DNA of 64,000 nucleotides from Stenocarpella maydis (taxonomy: Eukaryota; Ascomycota; Sordariomycetes; Diaporthales; Diaporthaceae). Of this stretch, positions 44,309-54,356 are shown in pieces; positions within the stretch are counted from its first letter, which is position 1, and every line of letters begins with the position of its first letter. Both the position numbers and the translations under genes were made by a program. Location of the stretch: assembly GCA_002270565.1 (NCBI GenBank), contig NQMI01000005.1, forward strand, positions 62,001 to 126,000, read 5' to 3'. The notes under the pieces are model-generated. The model worked only from the letters and a program-made list of their open reading frames with translations. It was not told the DNA's origin and did no database searches.

Positions 44309-46368
44309 TTAACCCTCATCCGAATCGAACATGTCAGACTGAGGCTTCTCAGCGCCGCCTGCGCCAGGTCTGCCCCGTCCAGCATAACACACCTCGATAC
44401 CGTCGTCCAGGTTGGCCAGAACACGGTACGTGGTGGTTCCTTGGCCCTCGCGGATCTCGTCCTCAATCTCGAGGTAGTGGTCAATCACCTCGCCCTCGAT
44501 CATGCGGTTGACCCCGTTGATCACACTCCTCGCGCCCAGCTGCTCCACATACTCGTCGTGCGCGATGACCCGGCAGACGGCATAGTCCTCGGGGACCTGC
44601 AGGTCGACGTCGCCAACGAACCGCTGTTTCTCCTCCTCGCGGGAGACCACCACCGGCCTCGCAAGCCCCTTTCCCAGCTCGGTCAGATACTTGTGGGCGA
44701 CGGCGGCCTGCTCCGTCTTGGAGAAGGTCAGGAAGGGGACAAACTCGGTGATCCGTCCGGTCAGGGGCGCGCCAAAGGTCGAGATAGACTCTGTGCGGAT
44801 GGTCTTGCAGAGGCCCTTGACGATCTTTTCCGAAGCGGCGGGGTTCTCGGAATGAAAGAGAAGTGCTTCATTAGTCTTGCAGAACTCATGAATAGTGTCA
44901 TCAAAGGCGTTAGTGGCTAGAATCCAAATTGCCTTGGAGCAATCCACGGTCTGCTTGTTCTTCCTGTCCTCGTATTCACCTGGTAATCGATTTGGTCAGC
45001 CAGGTCATGTCGCAAATGGCAATCATGCTGAAGACTTAGCCAGCAGATATCAAGGACCTTACCATTCTGAAATGGGAGCAGCAGGGTTTGATGAACCCCT
45101 TGGCTGGTCTTCTCGAACTCGTCGAGAAAGACAATGCATCGCTTGCCAGCATTGCGGGACAGGAAGCTGTTCAGCGGAGAGCTGTTCTCCCAGCCCTGGT
45201 ATGGGGCCCGGGCACCGAACATCTCCTTCTCGTCGCTCTTGTTCGTACAGTCAACAATCTCCATCTCGAGGGAGACGAGCTCGCCGAGCCTCCGAGCAAG
45301 CTCTGTCTTGCCGTGGCCAGAGGGACCAGCGAATACCATGACCAGGGGCGACTTGGAGGGCTTGGCGAGGTGACGGAGGAGTCGCTTGATGAGGAACTGT
45401 CCAGCTGGAGTCTGGCCAATGAGGAAATACGGAACGCCCAGGAGGTTGTCGGCATCCTTGTACCACGTCACCTGCTTTGCCCGGGGGCCGTGAGTCCTGA
45501 GGATGCTGGCCATGTGCATGTAGTACCGCTGTCTGAAGTTGACACGGGCAGCAATCATGGCCCGCGCCGATGGGGTACACCATGACATGTTGTTTTGTGC
45601 CAGCTCGGGCATCTCTTGGGTCGGCGGGCCCCCGGCAGCCAGGTCTCGGTTGAGCGGGAAGTAAAAGGCCCTAGGAAGGGAGAGGGGGTTGGCACCAACG
45701 CTGAGGAGCGTGGCGACGAGATCGGTGGTGTCATTTCTGAAGGAGCCGCCCAAGGCCACAGCATAGGCGAGTAGCGGAACGCCCTCGGACAGTCTACAGG
45801 AAGCCGTCGCGCTGACATCGCCGCCGTACTTGCACCAGAGCCTGATGAGATCGGGGTCGCGGGTCTCTGCGACGTAGAAGAAAGCTGGGAAGCCTGCGAC
45901 GGTGCCGTTGATGTTGGCCCAGACCATGTCGGAGTCGTAGAAAGCGAGGTAGTTCCGGACCCTGGCGCAGCCCTCGCCGTGCTGGATGGCACCGACCAGC
46001 TCGTCGAGCCAGAATGCCCCACTGCCATCCTTGCCTCCGTTTGTAAGAGGCTTGGGAGGTGGGACGCGCGGGAGGGTGAAGTCCCACTCCTCAGCATCGC
46101 CTCCCTGCTCCAACAAGGACTCGGATGCAGGTGTGCGAGCTGCAGTGGTGCTGCCCGATAGAGTCTGCTCCTGGTGGTCCATCAGCTCGGAGGGACTCTG
46201 TCGGTCTGGCTTCTGAGGCGCTTGGGGCAAGGCGACCATGAGCTTGCGGTACGATTCGATTGCCCTGCCAATGTCGTTGTCGTTGCTCCGGAGAAGCGCT
46301 CGGGCCCGGCCGGTGCTGATGCCGAGGGCGTCTGCCACTTGTTTTGGGAGGTTCCCATCCATATCCAT
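44309..46368 (-). CDS. UBA-ankyrin-AAA+ (Hsp100/SKD3-like) ATPase
   Basis: Exons 46368-45063 and 44979-44309 give 658 residues (intron GTAAGG...TTACCAG). Residues 6-44 (LPKQVADALGISTGRARALL) look like a UBA ubiquitin-binding helix bundle. Residues about 150-230 carry two ankyrin-like repeats (GFPAFFYVAETRDPDLIRLW; GVPLLAYAVALGG then DLVATLLSVGANP). The single AAA+ module resembles the second ring of ClpB and human SKD3/CLPB. It has Walker A GPSGHGKTELA (348-358), Walker B CIVFLDEFEK (411-420), a pore-loop-like APYQGWE with Tyr390, and a sensor-1-like ILATNAFDD. A Hsp100 small domain follows, and the tail is acidic (SDMFDSDEG). It is probably a cytosolic unfoldase or disaggregase. The start at 46368 (MDMDGN) is chosen because the upstream frame looks non-coding. 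Its neighbour shares an upstream element. Confidence 0.85.
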
Positions 46369-46617
46369 ATCGATCGGGTCGACGATTTGTCGTGTACCTA
46401 GAGGGGGCGGGGGCGTGCGATCGTTGTGATGGAGGAAACTGGAGTGCTGTTGGCAATCGGGAAGCGTGGGAGACCGGGTCAGGCTGTCAAGCGTTTTGAT
46501 CAAGCATTCACAGGCAGGCCCCAAACTGCGAGAGTATCCACCTACTGGCTGATGTGAATGGATTGATTGAAGTGATTATCGTTTCTGAAATCACCGACAG
46601 GTGCATCATCAATAACA

Positions 46618-46641
46618 CCGGCGGTGGGCCTCCTGCATCTA
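46618..46641 (-). promoter_or_regulatory. 24-bp element upstream of the AAA+ gene, copy 1
   Basis: Plus-strand text is CCGGCGGTGGGCCTCCTGCA followed by TCTA, 250 nt upstream of the AAA+ start codon. The copy at 49267-49290 differs at one position (G/C at base 9). Both lie in the same orientation relative to their gene. Probable shared binding site. Confidence 0.6.
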
Positions 46642-47236
46642 AGTCGACATACATTTTAGGAACTTGCCGTGCTTTAACAAGCAACAGAAGGGATTACTAT
46701 AAGTACACCCCCTACTTATCATTATTTGGTATATATTGCGATTAACCTTACAATACAAAGTCGTCATATCGAGATTCTTCTTTATACAATACTAATTTGC
46801 TGTGTATTACAAGTCCCATACCTATCGTGGTACACTCAAGTCCTCGTATCTGGTGCAACAGTTTGTAGTTAGCCTTAGCCAGTTGTGCTCTGTATGGTAG
46901 TTGCTTGACCTCCAGCACTGGGCCGCTGGTCAGGATTTGCTCTCCCAGCAGTGCGAAAGGGGGCTGGGAGGTTGGGCATCTACCAGTGCCGCTTCCGTCA
47001 CATGCAGAGCCACGACGCTTGGCCAGGTCTCTATCGAAGCGTTCGTACATGTCCACGGTGACATGTGCTCAATTTACAAATTTTATTCACGATGCCCAGC
47101 TCTCAGCACGTGAATACATGGGCCAGCCTCGAAGCATGAATTACTAAGTAGTCTTATAAGTCACCTGGTAGGTGTGCAAATTGGGCCTATAGTTGATACT
47201 CTCTGACCTATTGCGACAGCTTCCTGGCCGCATTGT
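46642..47236. other. Rest of the intergenic region between the vWA and AAA+ genes
   Basis: It holds the 3' UTR of the vWA gene and the distal promoter of the AAA+ gene. It is AT-rich at 46690-46820, and no gene was recognised. Confidence 0.45.
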
Positions 47237-49024
47237 TCAGTACACGAGACCGCTCAGGTCCGGGAGCGCACCCTTCTGCGACCACACGACGATGTTGCCT
47301 CCAGTTGCATCAGCGTAGTTCCACGGTTGCCAATTGCTGGGTCTCAGCACGTCTTCATCCTGTTGAGAAGAGCTGCCTGTCCTCACCCCGACCGAGTGGA
47401 TATGAACAGTCGGTTTGCTTGAGCTGAAGTCATCACAAACCTCCTTGCAGCCATCGTGCGAAGAGGGCCGGGTATTGTTGTCCCCGATCAGGACAGCCTG
47501 CAGGTCCAGGACCAGGCCAGTGCTGACGGCCACCTCCTTGATCTTCCGGAGGGAAGAGACATGCTGCTCCGTCCCGTCGGCGTTCTGGCCCACCAGTATC
47601 TTCTCGTGCGTGTCCCACGTGTCGCTGAAATTGGACTTTACGACGGCGGCGTCTCCTGGTCCGTGAATGACTGTCATGACGTAAGTCTGGCAGCGGGATC
47701 GCCGCAGGTTGGCAAGGAGGTGTGAGTACATCTTCTTGATTCCCTCGGTGAGACTTCCAGCTGCACTGCCGCTGAGGTCGACGGCGACGGCAACGGCGCG
47801 CACGCGGCGGCTCTGGTTCCGCTGGAGCTTCTCGAAGAGCCCCTGGCGTTCTAAGAGGAGCTTCTCGATCACCTCGTCCTTCTCTTTGATAACCTGGGAA
47901 TACGTTGCCTGGAGTCCCTCGTGTTTCTCAATGCTGTTCAGCTTCATCCTCTTGGCTCCTCTCTCTTTGTCTTGCTGCGAGCGGGCGCGTCCGGCTGCCT
48001 CGCTTGACTCGGATGTGCGCTTGGATCCTTGTCTCTCTTGAAGAGCCATCTCAGCCATCCTGCATCTGAGCTCAAGGCTGTGCTTGATCTCGTTGAGTTC
48101 CTCAATCTCTTTCTGCTTGTGTCCGAGTTCCTGTCCCGAGCAATTAGCCTGTGCAGCCCAACCAGCTCTCACGCCTTCAACCTCGGAGCTCTTTTGCTTG
48201 ACCGAATCTCTGAGAGTAGCAATCATCTGCTCAGCCTCCGCCAGTTTCTTGTTGGCCCCGGCGTTTGAGGTGCGGAGCACGCTGCACTCGTGCTCGGTCG
48301 ACTTCATGTGGCCTCTGGTCTCCTCATTGGTCTTCTTATCGGATTCGATGTCCAGTCTCGCCTGATCCAATTCATTGCGCAACCGCTCTTCTTCCCGTGT
48401 CTTCTGAGCGAGCTGCCCTCTTGCGATGTCGAGTTGCTCTTCTAGCTCGGAAATGGTCTTGCTGTGCTCCTCATTGGTTCTAATGAGAGTGTTCAGGTCG
48501 CCCTCCAATTTCTGAGTGGTTGTCCTCAGCTTGGTGATCTTGGCATTCACCCTTGAGATTGTGCTTCCCGCATCAGTGCCAGAGACCTCATCGTCTTTGC
48601 CCTTCCACTCGATCTGTCCCAGTTCATGGTCGAGCTCGTTGACCTGCCGCTCAAGATGTTCCTTCTCCTGTGTCACGGATGCGAGCTGCTCAGAGAGCAC
48701 TTTTGACTTCTCTTTCTCCTCCAATGATAGGTTCATGAAATGAATGACCTCATCCTCAAGCTGGTCGATCTGGTCGGCAACTGCACCAGTCGGGGTGGGA
48801 ACCACTAGACCATTTTGTTTGCTTGTGCTTGTCGCTGAAGATTGGGTGCCCGGTTTTTGTGCTGCGGAATTGGAGTTGGATTCAGACTCAAGGGTCGTCG
48901 CGTGTCCAGAAGACGTTTGCTGGGCCTGTTGGGGAGCCTCTGTTGCCAAAGCAAACGCCGTAGACGTGCTGCCACTCTGTGCTGCGGATGGGCGATCCCG
49001 CCAAGAATCAAGTTTTGGTGGCAT
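47237..49024 (-). CDS. Long coiled-coil protein with C-terminal von Willebrand factor A-like domain
   Basis: Single exon, 595 residues from MPPKLDSWRDRPS. Residues 1-80 are Ser/Thr/Gln-rich and probably disordered. Residues about 85-415 are an almost continuous coiled coil (for example IDQLEDEVIHFMNLSLEEKE, ISELEEQLDIARGQLAQ). The C-terminal 170 residues begin RVRAVAVAVDLSGSAAGSL, whose DLSGS is the DxSxS metal-ion-dependent adhesion motif of vWA domains, followed by alternating strands and helices (YVMTVIHGPGD, LDLQAVLIGDNN, VHIHSVGVRTG). There is no signal peptide or membrane helix, so it is likely intracellular. I know of no characterised fungal protein with this architecture. vWA proteins often partner AAA+ ATPases, and such an ATPase gene lies directly downstream with a shared promoter element. 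Confidence 0.75.
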   Translation of the reverse strand: MPPKLDSWRDRPSAAQSGSTSTAFALATEAPQQAQQTSSGHATTLESESNSNSAAQKPGTQSSATSTSKQNGLVVPTPTGAVADQIDQLEDEVIHFMNLSLEEKEKSKVLSEQLASVTQEKEHLERQVNELDHELGQIEWKGKDDEVSGTDAGSTISRVNAKITKLRTTTQKLEGDLNTLIRTNEEHSKTISELEEQLDIARGQLAQKTREEERLRNELDQARLDIESDKKTNEETRGHMKSTEHECSVLRTSNAGANKKLAEAEQMIATLRDSVKQKSSEVEGVRAGWAAQANCSGQELGHKQKEIEELNEIKHSLELRCRMAEMALQERQGSKRTSESSEAAGRARSQQDKERGAKRMKLNSIEKHEGLQATYSQVIKEKDEVIEKLLLERQGLFEKLQRNQSRRVRAVAVAVDLSGSAAGSLTEGIKKMYSHLLANLRRSRCQTYVMTVIHGPGDAAVVKSNFSDTWDTHEKILVGQNADGTEQHVSSLRKIKEVAVSTGLVLDLQAVLIGDNNTRPSSHDGCKEVCDDFSSSKPTVHIHSVGVRTGSSSQQDEDVLRPSNWQPWNYADATGGNIVVWSQKGALPDLSGLVY

Positions 49025-49266
49025 GATGATGGACGTGGAGTGCCGATACAACCAGTTGTGGATGTTGTAGATCTGACTTCAGTGGGTGTTGGTGTTACAG
49101 GGTGTGGTTGTAGGCGTGGGTGTTGTGGGTTGGGTGGTTGTGGGTGGTTGGGGTGAAGTTGGGGAGGTGTGGCACAACAGCTTCAAAGATTAAAGACCTG
49201 CGTTAGTGAATTTGATTGGTGAATAAATGGCAGTGAAATGCTTCTTTCCTGTTGCTGCAACAAACG

Positions 49267-49290
49267 CCGGCGGTCGGCCTCCTGCATCTA
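49267..49290 (-). promoter_or_regulatory. 24-bp element upstream of the vWA gene, copy 2
   Basis: CCGGCGGTCGGCCTCCTGCA followed by TCTA, 243 nt upstream of the vWA start codon. It is identical to 46618-46641 at 23 of 24 positions. Confidence 0.6.
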
Positions 49291-49323
49291 CGCCCAGATA
49301 TGCAAGTTCCGAAACGTCACCCC

Positions 49324-49368
49324 CATCACGCACATCACGCACATCACGCACATCACGCACATCACGCC
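49324..49368. repeat. 9-bp tandem repeat, five copies
   Basis: CATCACGCA is repeated four times plus CATCACGCC, perfectly in register, about 35 bases beyond the 24-bp element and 300 nt upstream of the vWA start. Copy number is likely to vary between strains. Confidence 0.85.
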
Positions 49369-49809
49369 CAGTAACCAACATGTTGAAGTCTTAGTAGGTA
49401 GGCATAAGATCCCACACATTGAACCCCAGACTTGGCATTTGAGCTGGGTCGTATGAGCATAGAATACGTGGACTCAAGTTTGATGAGACATTTTCTTAGT
49501 GGTTTTTGAATTTGGGAGCTCACTTACATTCTTTACTCTGACTCATTATTTTCCCATGTCACGCACCTTCAATGTGCCTCTTTTGAAGTTGGTGCTCGCT
49601 GAATCTTGGTCGGCAAGACAAACGGGAATATGCTATTAACCCAGAGCCACTGTCGAGATTTAGAAGACGGTCTATTGGTACCAGACTTCAATTTTCTCTC
49701 TCCCGTTTCCCTTTTCTCCTTTCTTATTTCCCGCCAATGCTGCCCAACTAGGTGTTCCGGGTGCAAGGCTTGCATGGTGATCACAATGCAGAACCAAGAA
49801 ACCCACAAG
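49369..49809. other. Spacer between vWA promoter and BTB relic
   Basis: No gene recognised; pyrimidine-rich around 49690-49730. Confidence 0.4.
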
Positions 49810-50790
49810 TCTTCACCTGACAGTACCTACCCTCTGCGAGACGAATTCGATGTAGCACGCCCTCGAGCAGAAACACTGAGGGTCAATGTCACAAAACCAG
49901 AAAGAGGCCGGAGTCCATGAAACGGCTGACCTGTATTTCACGATGGTCGAGAGCTTGCCCGCGGCAATGCCAGCACTTGGCCGCAAGAGGCGTAAATGAT
50001 TCAATCATTTAGACCCCAGGACAACCCAAAAGAGCCTTCGCATAAGACAGGATGAATCCAGGAACCTCCTTCAGAAAGCTGAGGAAGGAGCTGTGGTGCT
50101 TCGCGAACGGAGCAATTCCGACACAGAGGCTTATGAGGTCCATTCGCACCGGGCTTTCAGCTCCGTTACGGCGCCAGGCAGTTCGGATGCCTACCTCCAG
50201 ATCGGGCAAGAATTCGATACCATTGAGCATCGTGGCGGCGCAGCGAGTCTCGAGGAGCAGGGTTCTGCAACGCAGTTGCAGCTGCGTGAGAACTTTGGAC
50301 TGCGTCAGCCCTGGGAGGAGGAAGAAGTCGCCAATGCCCCAAAGAAGTGCGCAGGTTTCTAGGAATGACTTGCCCGGGCTGGTCTCTTTCGCGTTTTCGA
50401 CGTCAATCTCTGCAGATGTATCACTTTATTTTAGAAATGTTTGAGGCTGTGAAACAGCTGCGACCGATGGGGGCGAGCCGGCTTATCCTTACCCCATCCC
50501 TAAATGTACTGTAGTAACCAGGAAACCTCGAACGGTTTGGATCCTTCAATTATTATCCTTGACTCGACAGCCTCCTTTGGAGGAGACGAGAAGCCCACAC
50601 CTAACTTCAAGGTCGGAATTGTGTATAGACCGCTTTGGCCTCATACCTTGAGGCCGTTCATACGGTGGGGGGGAGAGCGCGTGCAGAATATAGGCTTCGG
50701 TTAAGGATGGCTTTGTGTGCCGACCAAGCTCGGTCTTCGCACATCAAATTGCAGTCCGCGAAGAACCCGTCTCGAGAATCCTGATGGCAG
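49810..50790 (-). pseudogene. BTB/POZ-domain gene relic, copy B
   Basis: After an acceptor (CTGCCATCAG) the text ILETG, then FADCNLMCEDRAWSAHKAIL with a one-base shift, is a BTB fold start. The C7 run at 50665-50671 shifts the frame again before MNGLK. A GTATGA...CCAAAG intron leads to EAVESRIIIEGSKPFEVSWL, interrupted by TAG after QYI. Later text is SFLETCALLWGIGDFFLLPG and FLPDLEVGIRTAW, then FLSFLKEVPGFILSYAKALLG with a stop after GCPGV. CFCSRACYIEF near 49850 echoes the end of copy A. Intron positions and motifs match copy A (51982-53118), so the two are tandem paralogues. At least four lesions make this copy non-functional as written. Confidence 0.65.
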
Positions 50791-51981
50791 TTAGTTGATT
50801 GTTTACTTGGAGAGATCTTACAGATGAGTCTGAAACTTCATATCGTCCTTATATCCGGAGACCGAAATACTAGAGTTACTTGACTGGGAAGATTGCTCAA
50901 GCTTCTTGATATTTTCTGGAACCACCCAAAAGGATGTTACTCAGGTGTCATCGGTGGGCATCTTGAGTTAAGTGTTGTAGTGAGGCAAATTACGAGACGG
51001 CTCTAAGGTGGTACAGCTGCGTGGGGTGGTCTGATGACTCACTTATAAGCCAACATCTGTCACTTTTATCCCCCTCGCAAGCATACATCAGGTTATGGCC
51101 TCAAAGATATGAACTTTGAAGGAAGAAAGGAAGACTGCCTGTGTTTTGCGGTCTGGTACGCCAGATTCATGGATAAAAAGAAGTGCAGCCTGGGAGGGAA
51201 CTCTAGCCTCGAGGTCAGTCTACACAATGAAGTGAATGGGGGGCAAACTTGATGCCTTCAACATGTCACATAGTAGAGACAACTTGGAACTTGCTGCCAA
51301 ACCCAAGAAAGTGGTTGTGTCTCATCTTTCGCCACAGGCTGGAACTTGAAGAGTTTGACGTTCTTTGCCTCCGCGTAAGGCCATGAGCATGCAATTTGTG
51401 CCTTTCCTTCCGATCTCAAAGGGACACACAGAAGCAGAAGCATTGATTGCCAGGTGGGCACTAGAAAGCAGAACCCCCAAGGACAGGGTCCTCGCGGTGG
51501 TTGCATAAGGGGTGTTAAGTATAAAATTACTACACCAGTAATACCAGATGACGTTGTCTCAGATGCCCAGGTGCATTTGGCACTGATAATTACACAAAAA
51601 TAGACTAGGCACAATTTTACCTTTCTCGCCGGCTTATATACCTATCATAAGTTCGACTTCCTCAAATAGCTTTCTCAAGATGATTGCCCAGGCGAGCATG
51701 TCTGAGATGATTTCACAGTCAAGGGACGGATACTTCAGGATTGAGGGCTACTTGTGGCGGTCAATAAGTGTTGGTATTCCTATCGAAAATGCCGCACTGG
51801 TACAAGTGCTCCCTGAAACAGCACGTCTCCTCCATATCGCCCAAAGAACTTCCCAGCATTTTGGCCAGAAGAAACTCAACGGTCGGCTGTTTCCGTCTGT
51901 GAGGGTGCAAGCGAGGCCCATAGCTGGGAGCAGTTCCGCAAATCGCACTAAGCAGATGCTCTTCAATGTTCGGTGTCTATT
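50791..51981. other. Spacer between the two BTB paralogues
   Basis: About 1.2 kb. Frames at 51258-51614 (minus) and 51680-52006 (plus) have no recognisable domain. No repeat was noticed that would explain the duplication. Confidence 0.4.
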
Positions 51982-53118
51982 TCACGCTCTCCGGAGGATG
52001 CCCTGAAGTTTCACTTTCAAGTCCTCCGGTGATGCAGCGCGTCTGTAGCAGTTTTCAGAGCAGTAGAAACGCCGATGTGCTGAGCTGAGATCTAGATGGC
52101 TGGGCGAGATCACAAATACGCCCTCCGCAATCCCTTTTCCATTCTTAGAAATTGGAGTAGAGATCCCGGAAGAGCATATTGTGCAATTTTTTATGTCACT
52201 CATTTGAAAGAACGCCTGGTTACCCCGATACCCCAAGAGAGCGTGGAGCAACTGAGAGGCGAATGTGTGAAGCTCAGCGAGAAGGCCCTCGAACGATGGC
52301 TGGTACGAGAGGTGTCCTTGCAGGCCCAACAGCCCGGTCTGTGCTCCAGGCCGCACGGATTCCGGCTTCGAGGTCAGGGAAGAAGCTGAGTTGGGGGGAA
52401 ATGGCAGAGATGCGGCGAGAGTTGACCAAGTGATTTGCGCACCACGCAGCCAATCCGTCCACAGCCAGCTCGCGGATCTCTGGGAGGGAGAAGTAGTCGC
52501 CAAAATTCCAGGCCAGGACACCAGTCTCCAGCAATGATTTGATTGGGTTCGTCTTGTTGGCTTGTTCGAGGTCGAAATCTAAAGGTCACAGTGCTGTTAG
52601 CAAGTGTAAAGCTGGTGTTTCACATCCCACGAGTAACTCACGCAGGCTGTAAATGTATCTTAGCAACCACTCGATTTCGAATGGCTCGAAATCCTCAATC
52701 GTAACGCTCAACTCCAGACCCTCCTTGGGGCAGGAAACAGCCTTTGATTAGTACGCATAAAGAAGGAGCTATGCCATAAAATGACATACCTTGAATTGAC
52801 TATCCTTGGAAACCATGGGTTTGAAGTAAGAGCAGCGGATGAGAATGAATCTGTGAGCTTTCCACTCCATTTTCCCGCAAACCACTGTAAATTCAGCAAA
52901 GTTACCGCTCTCTAGAAGGCTGTTTGTTTTGGGTCAGACGAGCCAACTGGACCACGAGTTTCCCTGTCCAAAGCTTACCTCAAGTCAGAGCTGAGGCGTG
53001 CTGTGCCCTTTAAAGAAAATCTACCATCGATTTGAGACGATGAAGAGGGATTCTCTGGGGTGGCATTTGGCTCCTCAAGCAAGGCCGAGGCCTCGGGCGT
53101 CTGTGGAGATGTATCCAT
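51982..53118 (-). pseudogene. BTB/POZ-domain protein gene, copy A, probable single frameshift
   Basis: Exons 53118-52979, 52919-52790, 52723-52642 and 52578 to 51982. The N-terminus is Ser/Pro/Glu-rich (MDTSPQTPEASALLEEPN). The BTB domain reads LLESGNFAEFTVVCGKMEW, AHRFILIRCSYFKPMV and FEPFEIEWLLRYIYSL across two introns. Downstream LLETGVLAWNFGDYF, FFPDLEAGIRAAWSTDRAVG and, after a one-base shift near 52300, FEGLLAELHTFASQLLHALL follow the family order. It ends with a Cys-pair segment (CTICSSGIS...FYCSENCYRR). A 61-nt intron (GTACCA...CTCTCAG) could also bridge the shift but would delete the conserved FEGLLAEL stretch. BTB proteins are often cullin-3 adaptors; the role of this fungal group is unknown. 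Confidence 0.65.
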
Positions 53119-53231
53119 CTTGAAAGTGCAGTTGCGCTGAAGCCTTTTCCAGGCGGCGTTTGCGCATAGATGCAACCGTTTATGAAGGTCGAGATACCTA
53201 CAATGCCCAGGTGGGACGACAAGACCTTGAC

Positions 53232-53233
<2 letters not shown>

Positions 53234-53274
<41 letters not shown>
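53234..53274. repeat. 41-base poly(A) tract
   Basis: An uninterrupted A run on the plus strand, about 115 nt upstream of the BTB copy A start, where it forms poly(dT) on the coding strand. It may be a nucleosome-excluding promoter tract or the tail of a retroposed sequence. Confidence 0.95.
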
Positions 53275-53276
<2 letters not shown>

Positions 53277-53474
53277 GAGGTGTGGACGGTAAGTGGAAGA
53301 TTAGATGGGGCTTTGTTGCAAACTGGGGACGGGCCTAATAAGGGCTCGGTGGACAATGATTGATTTGATTCATGTGCACCCTTCACAGACACAGTAAACC
53401 TAATATGAGTGAGAGACATATTGACATATTGCATTACACACAGGCAGTTTTACCGCTGCCTCCAGGCTGCCTCT

Positions 53475-54356
53475 TCACCCGTCTAGCGAGTACCCAACGT
53501 CCCCTGCGTCCTGACCCAGCTTGACAAGACTGGCCTTCATCTTCTGAGCTCGCGCGAGCACCTTCTCATCCAGCCCGCTAAAGTCCACCCTGTCTATCCA
53601 ATCCCTCAACCCATGCTGGAGCACATTCCTCGCCCGCAGCGCCGAGCCGTCAACGTGACCGGCACTCCCATGCAGCGTCATCCTCTCCTTGTCGGAACTG
53701 TACACGCCGCGGTGCAGGATATTGTTGTTGTAGAAGACCACATCGCCCGCCTTGAGCTCGACGCTCACCTGCCCAGGGATCTGCTTCTCAAAGGGGTCGG
53801 CGTTCCTCTCGAACTCGGTCCTCGCCCTCGCGTGGCTCCCCGGCACGGCGATCAGGCTGGCGTCGTCGTACAGGGCCAGGTTCCACTGGGCCGAGAAGGC
53901 GGGCTTGCTCAGCCTCTCGAGCTCCTCCTCGGGCGTGGCGGTGGCGGGGATGTCGTCGCGGTGCCACCGCAGCTCAAAGTCCCTGTCCGGCCGGACCAGC
54001 AGGTTGAACAGCTCCATGACGAGCTCGTCGTCGCCGCACTGGAGCAGCTCCCTGGTCGGGCTGATGATGGCGTCGCTGAAGTAGACCTGGACGAAGGTGG
54101 AGCTGCCTGGGAGGTCTGGGTGCATCATGCCCTGGACCCCCCATATGCCGCCTCTGGCTACCTCCGGGCTGTTCTTTGGCCACGGGGGGAACTGCTTAGG
54201 GAGCGTGCGGACCGAGGGCCACTTTCCCTCCCTGGCCAACGACGCCACCTGGGCGGCGGCCTCGCGCAGCTTGGTGAGCTGTTCTGGTGTGATGGCCGAG
54301 GGGATGACGACAAAGCCGTCGCGGTTGAGACGGTCGAGAAGAGAATCAGCAGTCAT
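53475..54356 (-). CDS. Phytanoyl-CoA dioxygenase (PhyH) family Fe(II)/2-oxoglutarate oxygenase
   Basis: Single exon, 293 residues. GFVVIPSAITPEQLTKLREA at the N-terminus is a typical PhyH start. WHRDD supplies the iron ligands H132 and D134, ILHRGVYS the second His (H215), and SDKERMTLHGS the Arg (R225) for 2-oxoglutarate. LIAVPGSHARARTEF and GDVVFYNNNILHRG are conserved beta-helix strands. There is no targeting peptide, so it is probably cytosolic. Fungal members hydroxylate varied small molecules; the substrate is not known, and the gene is not in an evident biosynthetic cluster. Confidence 0.9.
   Translation of the reverse strand: MTADSLLDRLNRDGFVVIPSAITPEQLTKLREAAAQVASLAREGKWPSVRTLPKQFPPWPKNSPEVARGGIWGVQGMMHPDLPGSSTFVQVYFSDAIISPTRELLQCGDDELVMELFNLLVRPDRDFELRWHRDDIPATATPEEELERLSKPAFSAQWNLALYDDASLIAVPGSHARARTEFERNADPFEKQIPGQVSVELKAGDVVFYNNNILHRGVYSSDKERMTLHGSAGHVDGSALRARNVLQHGLRDWIDRVDFSGLDEKVLARAQKMKASLVKLGQDAGDVGYSLDG

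Noticed and set aside
49324..49368. Possible CRISPR-like array
   Set aside because: Nine-base units with no spacers; a simple tandem repeat in a eukaryotic promoter.
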